DNA of 64,000 nucleotides, from NCBI GenBank assembly GCA_038237805.1, contig JBBRYI010000003.1, positions 240,681-304,680 on the forward strand. Reading direction: 5' to 3'. The position numbers and the translations under genes were made by a program. The DNA is from JBBQFI01 sp038237805 (GTDB lineage: Bacteria; Verrucomicrobiota; Verrucomicrobiia; Chthoniobacterales; UBA10450). Positions 15,283-24,209 of this stretch are shown here, piece by piece; position 1 is the first letter of the stretch, and each line of letters starts with the position of its first letter. A model generated the notes under the pieces. The model was not told the origin of the DNA and did no database searches. It was given only the letters and a program-made list of their open reading frames with translations.

Positions 15283-15726
15283 TTATTTGAGCGTGACTTC
15301 GCGCATGAGTTTGTCACCCACGATCTCGCGAATATCCATGCGTTTAACTGCGGTGGCGCGCTGCTGATCGAGAGTGCCGGTGATCTTTTTGGCGATCGGA
15401 TCGAATTTTTCTCGCGCGTTATCGAACGAAGCCATGTCTTTTGATTCCACCATCAGCAGGATGTCGAAATCCTGTGGGTTGGCGGCGTCGCCGATAAGGA
15501 TTTTGTAATCGAGGATGAGGTTTTGTTTCTTTGCTTCCTCCAGTGTGCCTTTGAAGCTCTTGGCGAGACCTTTGAGGTAATCATCGCCCATGCCGGGCTT
15601 GGTTTTGACCATGGTAAGCTGCCAGACCGGCCCTTCCGTGTAGGGAGCATCACTTTGCGCAACACCGAGGCCTGCCCATGTGCTAAACAAGGCGGCGCTA
15701 ACCGCCAGGATGAGGTACTTTTTCAT
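15283..15726 (-). CDS. exported hypothetical protein
   Basis: 147 residues with a signal peptide (MKKYLILAVSAALFSTWAGLGVAQS, cleavage near 24). The mature part (PVWQLTMVKTKPGMGDDYLKGLAKSFKGTLEEAKKQ, then LILDYKILIGDAANPQDFDILLMVES) has the strand-helix-strand order of a ferredoxin-like dimeric alpha/beta-barrel, like NIPSNAP or ABM domains. That is a fold guess only. It probably acts in the periplasm. Confidence 0.65.
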   Translation of the reverse strand: MKKYLILAVSAALFSTWAGLGVAQSDAPYTEGPVWQLTMVKTKPGMGDDYLKGLAKSFKGTLEEAKKQNLILDYKILIGDAANPQDFDILLMVESKDMASFDNAREKFDPIAKKITGTLDQQRATAVKRMDIREIVGDKLMREVTLK

Positions 15727-15999
15727 TCAGCATTATCTTTCTATTGGTTGATTGGCTCGTAATTAAGCCGCTCGCGCTGAGTGTGCGGTGACGCCAATGC
15801 GAGTCAATGCAATTCACCCATGCGTACTGCACGAACAGTCACGCTGTGCTCGGCGCCCCCGAAAGGATTAGCGACGCCTCGTCGCTGTGCGATAGCCCGG
15901 ACATTGGCGGACGCCAGTGCCGTTTCGAATTGAATTGTTTTCGCGGTTTCGGTTCTCTAGTTTCGTTCCTAGCGTCCAACAAATCAGAAAGGCATCTTT

Positions 16000-16443
16000 A
16001 TGAACGATACTTACGTTCCAATGATTAGCTCGGGCACGGCCGGGCCGCTCGGCGTGCTGCATCTTCCGCGGCTCTGGCAGAAAGTCTCTCTCGAAGCGGC
16101 GGGTAAACTTGCTTCCGGTTATCCCGGCATCGGCCGAGGGTTCGATGCGATGACTTGTGCCGCGCTCGGACTCGATGAAGAGGCGGTAAAGGATTACATC
16201 AAACAGAACAAACCGACCTATCCGCAATTCGAAGCGTGGGTGAAGAAGAACGCGCAGTCGCTCGACCGCGAAGCCATTGAGAAGCATAACGCGGCGGTGC
16301 GCGGGTATAATCATGATGACGATACGCGCAAAGGCATCCTGCAATCGTGTGGCATCGCCGACGACGCTTCTGCCGCAAAGGACGCTGTGAACCTGAACAA
16401 TCTCGACGACTGGTACGAATTTCACCAGGCGGTCCTGAAGTAA
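16000..16443 (+). CDS. DUF5069 domain-containing protein
   Basis: 147 residues. The pattern GPLGVLHLPRLWQKVSLEAAGKLASGYPGIGRGFDAMTCAALGLDEEAVKDYI followed by YPQFEAWVKKN and NLNNLDDWYEFHQAVL matches DUF5069, a family mostly from Verrucomicrobiota and Planctomycetota with unknown function. No signal peptide. A Rieske oxygenase gene starts 25 bases later in the same direction, so the two may be cotranscribed. Confidence 0.85.
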   Translation: MNDTYVPMISSGTAGPLGVLHLPRLWQKVSLEAAGKLASGYPGIGRGFDAMTCAALGLDEEAVKDYIKQNKPTYPQFEAWVKKNAQSLDREAIEKHNAAVRGYNHDDDTRKGILQSCGIADDASAAKDAVNLNNLDDWYEFHQAVLK

Positions 16444-16467
16444 ATCATTGAGCGGGCGGATGAGCAG

Positions 16468-17652
16468 GTGATGGGGAGATTTCCTGGTTTCCTGGCTTCC
16501 GGATTCGCCTTAGTTTGTGGCTGTTTGATGCAAACGACAGCAAGACCTGCCTTTCGCAAGACCGTTGATACTTTCAAGGCGGGAACCAAGACGCTGCCGC
16601 AGCGGTATTTCGTTTCATCAGAAATCTTCGCGGATGAACGAGAGAAGATTTTTTCTGCACAATGGATCTTGGTGGGGCACCAGAGTCAGATCGGCAAGGC
16701 TGGCGATTATCTTGTTCAAGAGGTTGCCGGCGAAAGTCTGATTATTGCGCGCGATAAAAGCGGCGAAGTTCGCGGATTCTATAATGTCTGTCGTCACAGA
16801 GGGACGCGGTTGTGCGAGGACAAGGACGGCCACCTATCCGCCATTCAATGTCCCTATCACGCGTGGACCTACGCGCTCGACGGAAGATTGATTGGCGCGC
16901 CGCACATGGATGACGTGCCGGGTTTTGAGAAAGCTAATTATTCTCTGCACGCCGTAAACCTGGCTGTTTGGGAAGGATTCATCTTCGTGAATCTGGCGCA
17001 CTCACCTCCTCCACTGGAAGAAGCCTTCGCGCCGTTGAGCGGAAAATTTTCGCACTCGAACCTGCGGCAGCTGCGTTCCGCAAAGCGGATTGATTACGAC
17101 GTCCAGGCGAATTGGAAGTTGATCTTCGAAAATTATTCGGAGTGCTATCACTGTCCCGGGGTCCATCCGATGCTTTCGAAAGTATCGCCTTACGATTCGG
17201 CGCAGAACGATCTGTGCGAGGGGCCGTTTCTCGGCGGGTTCATGTCGATCGCGAAAGGCGCGAGCCTAACGATGTCCGGGAATGCTTGCGCGTTGCCGGT
17301 GGGAGATATTAAGAGCGAAGATCATCATCGCGTTTTCTACTATTCAATTTTCCCGAACATGCTCTTAAGCATGCATCCGGATTATGTGATGGTGCATCAA
17401 CTCTGGCCGCAGTCGCCGCAGCGCACGCTCATCCTGTGCGATTGGTTTTTTCATCCGAACGCCTTCAATCGCGCTGACTTTCGGCCTAACGACGCGATCG
17501 AATTTTGGGACGTGACGAACAAGCAGGATTGGCACGTATGTGAATTGAGCCAGCAAGGTATTGCCTCGCGCGCGTACGAACCGGGTCCCTATTCGACGCG
17601 CGAAAGTATTCCGGCGGCATGGGATCGAGAATATCTGCGCTACGTCGGCTAA
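16468..17652 (+). CDS. Rieske non-heme iron oxygenase, alpha subunit type
   Basis: 394 residues from 16468; an alternative start at 16528 (MQTTARPAF) would remove a 20-residue hydrophobic stretch and fits the family better. The Rieske [2Fe-2S] ligands are CRHRG (Cys108, His110) and CPYHAW (Cys128, His131). The mononuclear iron site is in NWKLIFENYSECYHCPGVHP (two His). The C-terminal half is the catalytic domain of ring-hydroxylating oxygenases. Relatives hydroxylate aromatics or oxidise trimethylamines. No ferredoxin or reductase gene is next to it. The downstream ACMSD gene is convergent, so a link with aromatic (kynurenine-type) degradation is only suggestive. Confidence 0.85.
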   Translation: MMGRFPGFLASGFALVCGCLMQTTARPAFRKTVDTFKAGTKTLPQRYFVSSEIFADEREKIFSAQWILVGHQSQIGKAGDYLVQEVAGESLIIARDKSGEVRGFYNVCRHRGTRLCEDKDGHLSAIQCPYHAWTYALDGRLIGAPHMDDVPGFEKANYSLHAVNLAVWEGFIFVNLAHSPPPLEEAFAPLSGKFSHSNLRQLRSAKRIDYDVQANWKLIFENYSECYHCPGVHPMLSKVSPYDSAQNDLCEGPFLGGFMSIAKGASLTMSGNACALPVGDIKSEDHHRVFYYSIFPNMLLSMHPDYVMVHQLWPQSPQRTLILCDWFFHPNAFNRADFRPNDAIEFWDVTNKQDWHVCELSQQGIASRAYEPGPYSTRESIPAAWDREYLRYVG

Positions 17653-17655
17653 CCG

Positions 17656-17743
17656 GGTGGAACGCGCAGTCCCTTGCGCGTTGCTAAAAGTGTTGGACGC
17701 GGGCCGATGTGATTAACATCGCGCGCGGAGCGGCCGATCCACC
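17656..17743. repeat. inverted-end repeat, GGTGGA...GATCCACC type
   Basis: Starts GGTGGAACGCGCAG four bases after the oxygenase stop and ends GAGCGGCCGATCCACC at the ACMSD stop codon. The right half matches 15050-15089. It fills the whole gap between two convergent genes. Confidence 0.5.
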
Positions 17744-18777
17744 TAAAGACCGAGGAATTCCCGCGCAGTGCCGGAGAGCAACTGAGCTTCGTCTTTTGCG
17801 GAAAGCTTCATCGACGCGACGAGCTTGCCGGGCTCTGCCTCGCCTAAGGGGAATGGATAATCGGAGCCGAGCGCGACGCGTCGCGCGCCGAAGAGCTTAA
17901 TCAGAAACTTCAGCGCGTCGGGATCGTGGACTAACGAATCAACGTAAAAGCGCGCGGGACTGTCGCCATTCGCAAGATAACTTCTCGGATTTGCTTTGTT
18001 GTTTGTGGCGCACAAATCCGGTCGCACATGAAAGCCGTGTTCGATCCGACCAATGGTGAAAGGGAACGCGCCGCCGCCATGCGCGAAAGCGACACGGAGT
18101 TTCGGGAAACGCTCGAACACGCCGCCAAAAATCATCGAGCAGATGGCGAGCGATGTTTCGGCCGGCATTCCGACGAGCCAGGGGAGCCAATATTTTTGCA
18201 TGCGTTCTTTACCCACCATGTCCCATGGATGGACGAAAATCGCCGCCCCGAATTTTTCGGCTGCGCTCCAGACCGGCTGAAGCAAAGCATTGTCGAGGTT
18301 CAAGATGTCGAGGCGACCAGCATGCGCGTTTGCGTCGACGTGAGTCCCAATCTGCACGCCACGCAATCCGAGTTCGCGAACGCAACGTTCCAATTCGTTC
18401 GCGGCGAGATCCGGATCTTGTAACGGAATTGTTGCAAGGCCCGCGAATCGCTTGGGATAAGCGCGTACGACTTCTGCGATGTTATCGTTTAATCGGCGCG
18501 AGAGATCGAGCGCGTCCGCTGGTTTCGCCCAATAGCTGAACATGACCGGCACGGTCGAGAGCACCTGCATGGAAACACCGGCATCGTCGCATTCTTCGAT
18601 GCGCCGCTTTGGATCCCAGACGTTATCCGTGATCTCACGAAAGACGCGGTCGCCGATCATCATGCGCGCGCAACAGGGTTTGTAGTGATCCAGCCTAACG
18701 AATCCGCTGTAGCCATATTTAGCGTCGAGGTCTGGCCACTCGCGCGGCAGGATGTGCGTGTGCAGGTCGATCTTCAT
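17743..18777 (-). CDS. 2-amino-3-carboxymuconate-6-semialdehyde decarboxylase (ACMSD family amidohydrolase)
   Basis: 344 residues, close to the ACMSD length. The amidohydrolase metal motif is at the N terminus (MKIDLHTHILP, His6 and His8). FVHPWDMVG, AFAHGGGAFPF and ALGSDYPFPLG supply the other metal and active-site residues; the last Asp is the general acid/base. GLATIPLQDPDLAANELERC is typical of the family. ACMSD converts the 3-hydroxyanthranilate oxidation product to 2-aminomuconate semialdehyde. It diverges from kynU, and the dioxygenase that makes its substrate lies 6 kb away, so it fits kynurenine catabolism. Confidence 0.88.
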   Translation of the reverse strand: MKIDLHTHILPREWPDLDAKYGYSGFVRLDHYKPCCARMMIGDRVFREITDNVWDPKRRIEECDDAGVSMQVLSTVPVMFSYWAKPADALDLSRRLNDNIAEVVRAYPKRFAGLATIPLQDPDLAANELERCVRELGLRGVQIGTHVDANAHAGRLDILNLDNALLQPVWSAAEKFGAAIFVHPWDMVGKERMQKYWLPWLVGMPAETSLAICSMIFGGVFERFPKLRVAFAHGGGAFPFTIGRIEHGFHVRPDLCATNNKANPRSYLANGDSPARFYVDSLVHDPDALKFLIKLFGARRVALGSDYPFPLGEAEPGKLVASMKLSAKDEAQLLSGTAREFLGL

Positions 18778-19078
18778 GCGTCTGTCGTGGAAAAGCGGTC
18801 TAACTTAGTCTTCTCTCGCGACGAGAGGAAGAAGAAGCGATTCAGATTTGGTGGAGAACAATATTTGCCTATCGCTCTTCTTCAGACTATAGCGAAATCG
18901 TGAACCGTAAAACTTGTGAGCAGGCAGCGCATTTCTTCGCGCCCGTGCGGTCACTTCATATCTCTCGCAAATATTGGCGTCGCTAAGAATTGACGCGGTA
19001 ACGCTTCGGTAGATTTCGAGGGAGCGGAACGTCGTCTCGTTAACCACGCGTTCGCTCGGCCTGTGAGTCGAGCTGCGC
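18778..19078. other. intergenic region between ACMSD and kynU
   Basis: About 300 bases that must hold the divergent promoters of the ACMSD gene and the kynU-trp operon. I see no attenuator-like Trp-codon leader and no clear operator palindrome. A 91-codon minus-strand ORF crosses it but has no protein-like features. Confidence 0.4.
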
Positions 19079-20410
19079 ATGATTCACTTCAACCGCACAA
19101 CGCTAAGACTTTTAAACATGCATGCCCAACCATCATTGAAACTCGCCCAACAATTGGATGAATCCGATCCGTTAAGCAAATTTCGCTCTCGCTTCTACTG
19201 TCCAACGGGACAGATTTATCTCGACGGAAACTCGCTCGGTTTGCTCTCGCGGGATGCCGAGCAAACCCTCTCCGCAGTTCTGGAAAAATGGAAAACCGGC
19301 GGCATCGCCGGCTGGCTGGATGGGGATTCGCCCTGGTTCACGATGGCGGAGGATCTCGCGGTGCGTGTGGCCAGACTTGTTGGCGCGGCCGCGGATGAAA
19401 TTGCCATCGCCAATTCGATGACGATCAACCTCCACCAGTTGCTCGCGACCGTTTACAAACCGAAGGCGCAACGAACGAAAGTTTTGATCGATGCGCAGAG
19501 TTTTCCGACCGATCGCTATGCCTTGCGCAGTCATCTTTGTCTGCGCGGCCTCGATCCCGAGAAAAATATTGTGATTGTTCCCGCGGACAAATCGCGGTTT
19601 CTCGATGAAGCAAAAATCGAGGAAGCGTTACGCAATCCGGAACTGCAGATGGCGCTTTTTCCATCGGTTGTTTATACAACGGGACAACTCCTGGACTTGG
19701 ACCGCCTGTGTCGGGCGGCACACGACAACGGCGTCATCATCGGTCTCGATATGTCGCATTCAGTTGGGGTGATGCCGCACGCGCTCGATGCGTGGGGCGC
19801 CGATTTCGCCGGTTGGGGGCATTATAAATTTCTCAATGCCGGACCGGGCGCAGTCGCTGGTCTGTATCTTAATCGACGGCACTTCGCACCGAACGGAATG
19901 GTGGACGCCGGTCTAGCCGGATGGTGGAGCGTGCACAAAGAAAGCATGTTCGAAATGTCGGACGAATTCTTTCCCGGCCTCGGCGCTTCTGCTCTGCAAA
20001 TCGGCACCCCCGCAGTCTTAAGCATGGCCCCGATCGACGGTGCCCTCATTCCGATCGAGGAAGCGGGACTCGAACGGATTCGAGCGAAATCGATCGCGCT
20101 GACTGAATTCATTATCAAAGCAGTAGATCATGAACTCGCAGATTCTGGATTTCAAATCGGCACTCCGCGCGAATCACGACGCCGCGGTGGTCACGTTTCG
20201 ATTCAACATCGGGATGCGCAGGCGATGTCGCTCGCCCTTCGCGCGCAAAGCGTGATCCCAGATTTCCGTAAACCGGATGTCATCCGCTTTGCACCATCTC
20301 CGCTCTACAACACGTTTACCGAATGTTGGGAAGCGATTCAGATTTTAAAGGAAATCGCAACGACAAGAGCCTTCGAGCAATTCGAAGAAGTGTCTGCACT
20401 GGTGACCTGA
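19079..20410 (+). CDS. kynU: kynureninase
   Basis: 443 residues from 19079 (an ATG at 19118, MHAQPSLKLA, is an alternative). Kynureninase signatures: FYCPTGQIYLDGNSLGLLS near the N terminus, WLDGDSPWFTMAEDL, LHQLLATVYKP, then GLDMSHSVGVMPH with the PLP-contacting Asp, and GWGHYKFLNAGPGAVAGLY with the Schiff-base Lys. The enzyme is a fold-type I PLP protein that hydrolyses kynurenine to anthranilate plus alanine, or 3-hydroxykynurenine to 3-hydroxyanthranilate. Its stop overlaps the trpD start (TGATG at 20408). It therefore heads an operon kynU-trpD-C-F-B-A, where its anthranilate could feed tryptophan synthesis directly. Confidence 0.93.
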   Translation: MIHFNRTTLRLLNMHAQPSLKLAQQLDESDPLSKFRSRFYCPTGQIYLDGNSLGLLSRDAEQTLSAVLEKWKTGGIAGWLDGDSPWFTMAEDLAVRVARLVGAAADEIAIANSMTINLHQLLATVYKPKAQRTKVLIDAQSFPTDRYALRSHLCLRGLDPEKNIVIVPADKSRFLDEAKIEEALRNPELQMALFPSVVYTTGQLLDLDRLCRAAHDNGVIIGLDMSHSVGVMPHALDAWGADFAGWGHYKFLNAGPGAVAGLYLNRRHFAPNGMVDAGLAGWWSVHKESMFEMSDEFFPGLGASALQIGTPAVLSMAPIDGALIPIEEAGLERIRAKSIALTEFIIKAVDHELADSGFQIGTPRESRRRGGHVSIQHRDAQAMSLALRAQSVIPDFRKPDVIRFAPSPLYNTFTECWEAIQILKEIATTRAFEQFEEVSALVT

Positions 20411-21552
20411 TGCGCGCTGCAAATTGCATTTCCGCGTTCGCTTCCAGCCGGCGTCGGCCTTCGTGGTTACTTCCAACGCCGACGCGTCGCGATGAAGTCA
20501 AAAACGAAACACCGGTCCGCACACTTCTTATTCGTTTGATGCGTGGCGAGGATCTGACGCGCACAGATGCGGCGTTGCTTATCGGTGCGGCGATGGATGA
20601 GTACGCGACTGACGCGCAAATCGGCGCCGCGCTTGTTGCGCTCGCCATCAAAGGCGAGACGGTGGAAGAACTAAGCGGAATGGCGGAAGCGATGCGCGCG
20701 CGCGCTTTGCACATTCAATGCAAACACGATCGTTTCGTCGATACGGCAGGAACAGGTTCGAGCTTCGCGAAAACGTTTAATGTCTCGACCGCAGCGGCAT
20801 TCGTCGTCGCGGGCGCCGGCCTGCCTGTGGCAAAACATGGAAGTCGCGCCGCGACCAGTCTTTCCGGAAGCGCGGATGTTCTCGCTGAACTGGGTGTGAA
20901 TGTGCAAGTCGATGCCGCAATTTCTGAACAGTGTTTGAACGAAGAAAACATCTGTTTTTTGTTCGCGCCACTTTATCATCGGGCAACGGCTCGCGTGGCA
21001 AAGATTCGCCGGCAGCTCGGCGTCCACACGACGTTTAATTTGCTCGGTCCCCTAACGAATCCTGCAGGAGCGCCGCGACAAATCATCGGAGTCTGGCATC
21101 CATCATTGTTGGAACCGCTCGCGCACACTCTTCTCGCGCTCGGGACAGAACACGCCTGGATCGTGCATGGCAAAGATGGCCTCGATGAAGTTACGACGAG
21201 CGAGGAAACAATGGTGGCGGAAGCGAGTGCGAAAGGCGTGCGAACGTTTACCATTTCACCCTCTGATTTCAGCCTAACGACAAGTGACGACCTCGCGCAG
21301 TTGCGCGGTGGAAATGCACGCACCAACGCGGAATTGATTCTGGCGGTCTTTCGCGCAGAAAACGGATCGCGCGTCGAGACCGCGCGAGATCTGATCATCG
21401 CCAACGCAGCCGCCGCCATTTTCGTCGGTGGGATAGAGAGCGACTTGCGTTGCGCCTCTGAACGCGCCGCCGAAAGCATCCGATCGGGTGCCGCGCTCGA
21501 GAAACTGAAAGCGTTATGTGCGCGAACGAAAGCGACGGACTCGAAGTCATGA
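20410..21552 (+). CDS. trpD: anthranilate phosphoribosyltransferase
   Basis: Start chosen at 20410, in TGATG overlap with the kynU stop; the longer frame to 20323 would lie inside kynU. 380 residues, with a roughly 30-residue N-terminal extension (AANCISAFASSRRRPSW) before the TrpD fold. Conserved motifs: DTAGTGSSFAKTFNVSTAAAFV for PRPP binding, AKHGSRAATSLSGSADVLAELG, FNLLGPLTNPAG and VHGKDGLDEVT. It transfers phosphoribose to anthranilate. The N-terminal extension is unusual and not part of a glutamine amidotransferase. Confidence 0.92.
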   Translation: MRAANCISAFASSRRRPSWLLPTPTRRDEVKNETPVRTLLIRLMRGEDLTRTDAALLIGAAMDEYATDAQIGAALVALAIKGETVEELSGMAEAMRARALHIQCKHDRFVDTAGTGSSFAKTFNVSTAAAFVVAGAGLPVAKHGSRAATSLSGSADVLAELGVNVQVDAAISEQCLNEENICFLFAPLYHRATARVAKIRRQLGVHTTFNLLGPLTNPAGAPRQIIGVWHPSLLEPLAHTLLALGTEHAWIVHGKDGLDEVTTSEETMVAEASAKGVRTFTISPSDFSLTTSDDLAQLRGGNARTNAELILAVFRAENGSRVETARDLIIANAAAAIFVGGIESDLRCASERAAESIRSGAALEKLKALCARTKATDSKS

Positions 21553-22343
21553 AGAATTTTCTCGACGAGGTTGTGCGACGACGCCGGCGGGAGATCGCGA
21601 CTCAGCGCACGATCTCAACGATGCGGCCATCATTCTCGAAAACACCACATCGTTTACGAAATGCCCTAACAAAAGCTCGCGTCATCAAAATTATCGGCGA
21701 ATTCAAGCGTGCGTCCCCGTCGCGCGGCGTTATTCAGGAGAATGGACAACCGGCAACGACAGTTGCGCTCTACGAGAAAGCTGGCGCGTGCGCAGTCTCT
21801 ATTCTTACCGAGCCGCATTATTTTCGCGGTTCGCTCGACGATTTACGTGACGCGCGGGCGACCACGGGGCTTCCCATTCTTCGGAAAGATTTTATCGTCG
21901 ACGAACTTCAGATTTACGAAGCAGCGGAAGCGGGCGCCGACGCGACTCTTTTGATTGTCGCGGCGCTGAAAGATGAGGAGCTCTTGGCGTTCCGCGAAAT
22001 CGCGGAGGACCAGTTGGGATTGGACGCGCTCGTCGAAGTCCACACCGCGGAAGAGATGCTCCGTGCCGTAGATTGTGGAGCGACTTTGGTCGGCGTGAAC
22101 AATCGCGATCTGCGCACTCTTGAAACTTCGCTCGAAACCTCCACGCAATTAGCAAAACTCGCACCCGCAGGTGTGACATTGGTGAGCGAAAGCGGAATTT
22201 CATCCATCGAAGAAATTAAGCGGCTTCAACAAGATGGTTTCGACGCTTTCCTGATCGGCGAATCGCTGATGCGCGCTGACGATCCCGTCGCGTTGATCCG
22301 TTCGTTACGCGGAGTTGGAACGGAAATGGCGAGTCATGTTTGA
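21549..22343 (+). CDS. trpC: indole-3-glycerol-phosphate synthase
   Basis: Start chosen at 21549 (MKNFLDEVV), which overlaps the trpD stop as ATGA; 264 residues. TrpC motifs: IIGEFKRASPSRGVI (catalytic Lys), VSILTEPHYFRGSLDDL, LPILRKDFIVDELQIYEA, LVEVHTAEE, VGVNNRDLRTLE and VSESGIS. The enzyme closes the indole ring of carboxyphenylaminodeoxyribulose phosphate. Length and fold are normal for a monofunctional TrpC. Confidence 0.94.
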   Translation: MKNFLDEVVRRRRREIATQRTISTMRPSFSKTPHRLRNALTKARVIKIIGEFKRASPSRGVIQENGQPATTVALYEKAGACAVSILTEPHYFRGSLDDLRDARATTGLPILRKDFIVDELQIYEAAEAGADATLLIVAALKDEELLAFREIAEDQLGLDALVEVHTAEEMLRAVDCGATLVGVNNRDLRTLETSLETSTQLAKLAPAGVTLVSESGISSIEEIKRLQQDGFDAFLIGESLMRADDPVALIRSLRGVGTEMASHV

Positions 22344-22998
22344 ATCCGCTCACGAAACAAAGGTGAAAGTTTGCGGCATCACAAACATCGGTGACGCAAT
22401 GGCGTGCGCGGCAGCGGGTGTGGAAATGATTGGTTTGAATTTTTCACCGCCTAGCTCGCGTTATATTTCGCCAAAAAACGCGGCTGATATAATGGCCGCG
22501 GTGCGCGCTTCATCGGGCGAAACAGTCAAATTCATCGGCCTGTTTGTGAATCAGGAACGCGAGTTCGTTGCATCGCTGGCCCGCGACCTCGCGCTCGATG
22601 GCGTGCAACTGCATGGCGACGAGTCCCCGCAATATGCGTCCAACTTAAAAGCATCATTCGTCATCAAAGCTTTGCGGGTGGACGAACAATTCGAGGCGTC
22701 AAATGCGACTGGTTACAGCTGCGATGCCATTCTGCTGGATAGCTGGAGTGCGAATGCGTTCGGTGGAACCGGCAAAACATTCGCGTGGTCTGTCGCTTCT
22801 GCTGTACGCCCTCTCGTTAGGCGCATTTTCCTTGCCGGCGGTTTAACGCCGGAGAACGTCACCGAAGCTCTTAAAGCCGTTCGACCGTTCGCAGTCGACG
22901 TTTGCAGTGGTGTCGAGATCGCACCCGGGCGGAAGAACCACGCAAAGCTCCGGCGTTTTGTTGAAGCGGTGCGCGCGGCTGATGAGATCCATGCATGA
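22336..22998 (+). CDS. trpF: phosphoribosylanthranilate isomerase
   Basis: Start at 22336 (MFESAHETKVKVCGIT), overlapping the trpC stop by 8 bases; 220 residues. KVKVCGITNIGDA carries the catalytic Cys, GLNFSPPSSRYIS the phosphate side, VQLHGDESPQYA and LLDSWSANAFGGTGKTFAW (general acid Asp), and LAGGLTPENV the C-terminal phosphate site. It isomerises phosphoribosylanthranilate between the TrpD and TrpC steps. Confidence 0.93.
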   Translation: MFESAHETKVKVCGITNIGDAMACAAAGVEMIGLNFSPPSSRYISPKNAADIMAAVRASSGETVKFIGLFVNQEREFVASLARDLALDGVQLHGDESPQYASNLKASFVIKALRVDEQFEASNATGYSCDAILLDSWSANAFGGTGKTFAWSVASAVRPLVRRIFLAGGLTPENVTEALKAVRPFAVDVCSGVEIAPGRKNHAKLRRFVEAVRAADEIHA

Positions 22999-24209
22999 GC
23001 AGATTTAATTCAGAGCCTAACGAGCAAGGTTTTTGGGGTGAGTACGGTGGTCGTTTTGTCGCCGAAACCTTAATCGCGCCTTTGGACGAACTCACCGCCG
23101 CGTTTCAGTCGGCGAATCGCGATCGAAAGTTTCACGGCGAGCTCACCGCGCTTCGTCGTAATTATTCCGGTCGACCTACACCAATAACCCTCGCTGAACG
23201 GTTAACCGAGCGCGCGAAAGGCGCGCGCATTTTTCTGAAGCGGGAAGACCTGCTTCATACCGGCGCGCACAAGATCAACAACGCGCTCGGCCAGGGATTG
23301 CTGGCGAAGCGAATGGGGAAGAAGCGCATCATCGCGGAAACCGGTGCGGGTCAGCACGGCGTCGCCGCTGCGACGGTGTGCGCGCTGCTCGGATTGGAAT
23401 GCATCGTTTACATGGGAGCAAAGGACTCGCGACGACAGCAGCCGAATGTTTTGCGAATGCGATTGCTTGGCGCCGAAGTGCGCATCGTCGACAGCGGCTC
23501 GTGCACGTTGAAAGACGCGATCAACGAAGCATTGCGCGATTGGGTGGCGAACGCCCGCAACACTTACTATCTGCTTGGCAGCGCGCTTGGACCGCATCCC
23601 TACCCGCTCATGGTCCGCGAATTTCAGAAAGTGATCGGTGAAGAAGCGCGCCAGCAATTCCTCGCGCGCGAACAAAAAATGCCTGACACGCTCATCGCTT
23701 GCGTCGGCGGCGGATCGAATGCGATTGGTTTTTTTCACGCGTTTTTGTCGGACACAAAAGTGCGGCTGATTGGTGTCGAAGCGGCCGGGAATGGAAAACA
23801 ACTCGGGCAACATGCCGCACGCTTTCTGCGAGATGGCGGCGGAAGGCCCGGAGTGCTGCACGGCACGCTCAGTTATGTTTTACAAAATCGGGCGGGTCAG
23901 ATTTCCGAAACACATTCGATTTCGGCCGGTCTCGATTATCCGGCGATCGGACCCGAACATGCGTTTTTGCGCGACCGTCAACGCGTCGAATACGTCTCGA
24001 TAAAAGACGCGAAGGCGTTGAAAGCCTTTGCACTCTTGGCCGAATTGGAAGGAATCATTCCGGCACTCGAATCCGCACACGCCGTCGCCTATGCCATAGA
24101 CATCGCGAAGAAACTGACGAGAAAGCATTCGATCCTCGTCAATCTTTCCGGCCGCGGTGACAAAGATCTCGCCAGCATTTACCACTCGTTAGGCGATGAA
24201 GCTGCTTGA
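22995..24209 (+). CDS. trpB: tryptophan synthase beta subunit
   Basis: 404 residues, start ATGA-overlapping the trpF stop. GFWGEYGGRFVAETLI at the N terminus, the PLP Lys in HTGAHKINNALGQ, AETGAGQHGVAAATVCALLGLECIVYMG, the phosphate-binding GGGSNAIGFFHAF and the C-terminal LVNLSGRGDKD are all of the TrpB1 type. It condenses indole with serine. It overlaps trpA by 14 bases. Confidence 0.96.
   Translation: MSRFNSEPNEQGFWGEYGGRFVAETLIAPLDELTAAFQSANRDRKFHGELTALRRNYSGRPTPITLAERLTERAKGARIFLKREDLLHTGAHKINNALGQGLLAKRMGKKRIIAETGAGQHGVAAATVCALLGLECIVYMGAKDSRRQQPNVLRMRLLGAEVRIVDSGSCTLKDAINEALRDWVANARNTYYLLGSALGPHPYPLMVREFQKVIGEEARQQFLAREQKMPDTLIACVGGGSNAIGFFHAFLSDTKVRLIGVEAAGNGKQLGQHAARFLRDGGGRPGVLHGTLSYVLQNRAGQISETHSISAGLDYPAIGPEHAFLRDRQRVEYVSIKDAKALKAFALLAELEGIIPALESAHAVAYAIDIAKKLTRKHSILVNLSGRGDKDLASIYHSLGDEAA

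Noticed and set aside
19022..19078. Search for a trp attenuator leader before kynU
   Set aside because: No short ORF with tandem Trp codons and no terminator-like hairpin could be seen.
18805..19080. 91-codon minus-strand ORF upstream of kynU
   Set aside because: No protein-like composition, no family and it covers the expected promoter region.
20323..20409. Longer N terminus for trpD
   Set aside because: It would overlap kynU by 88 bases; the ATG at 20410 in TGATG overlap with the kynU stop is a better coupled start.
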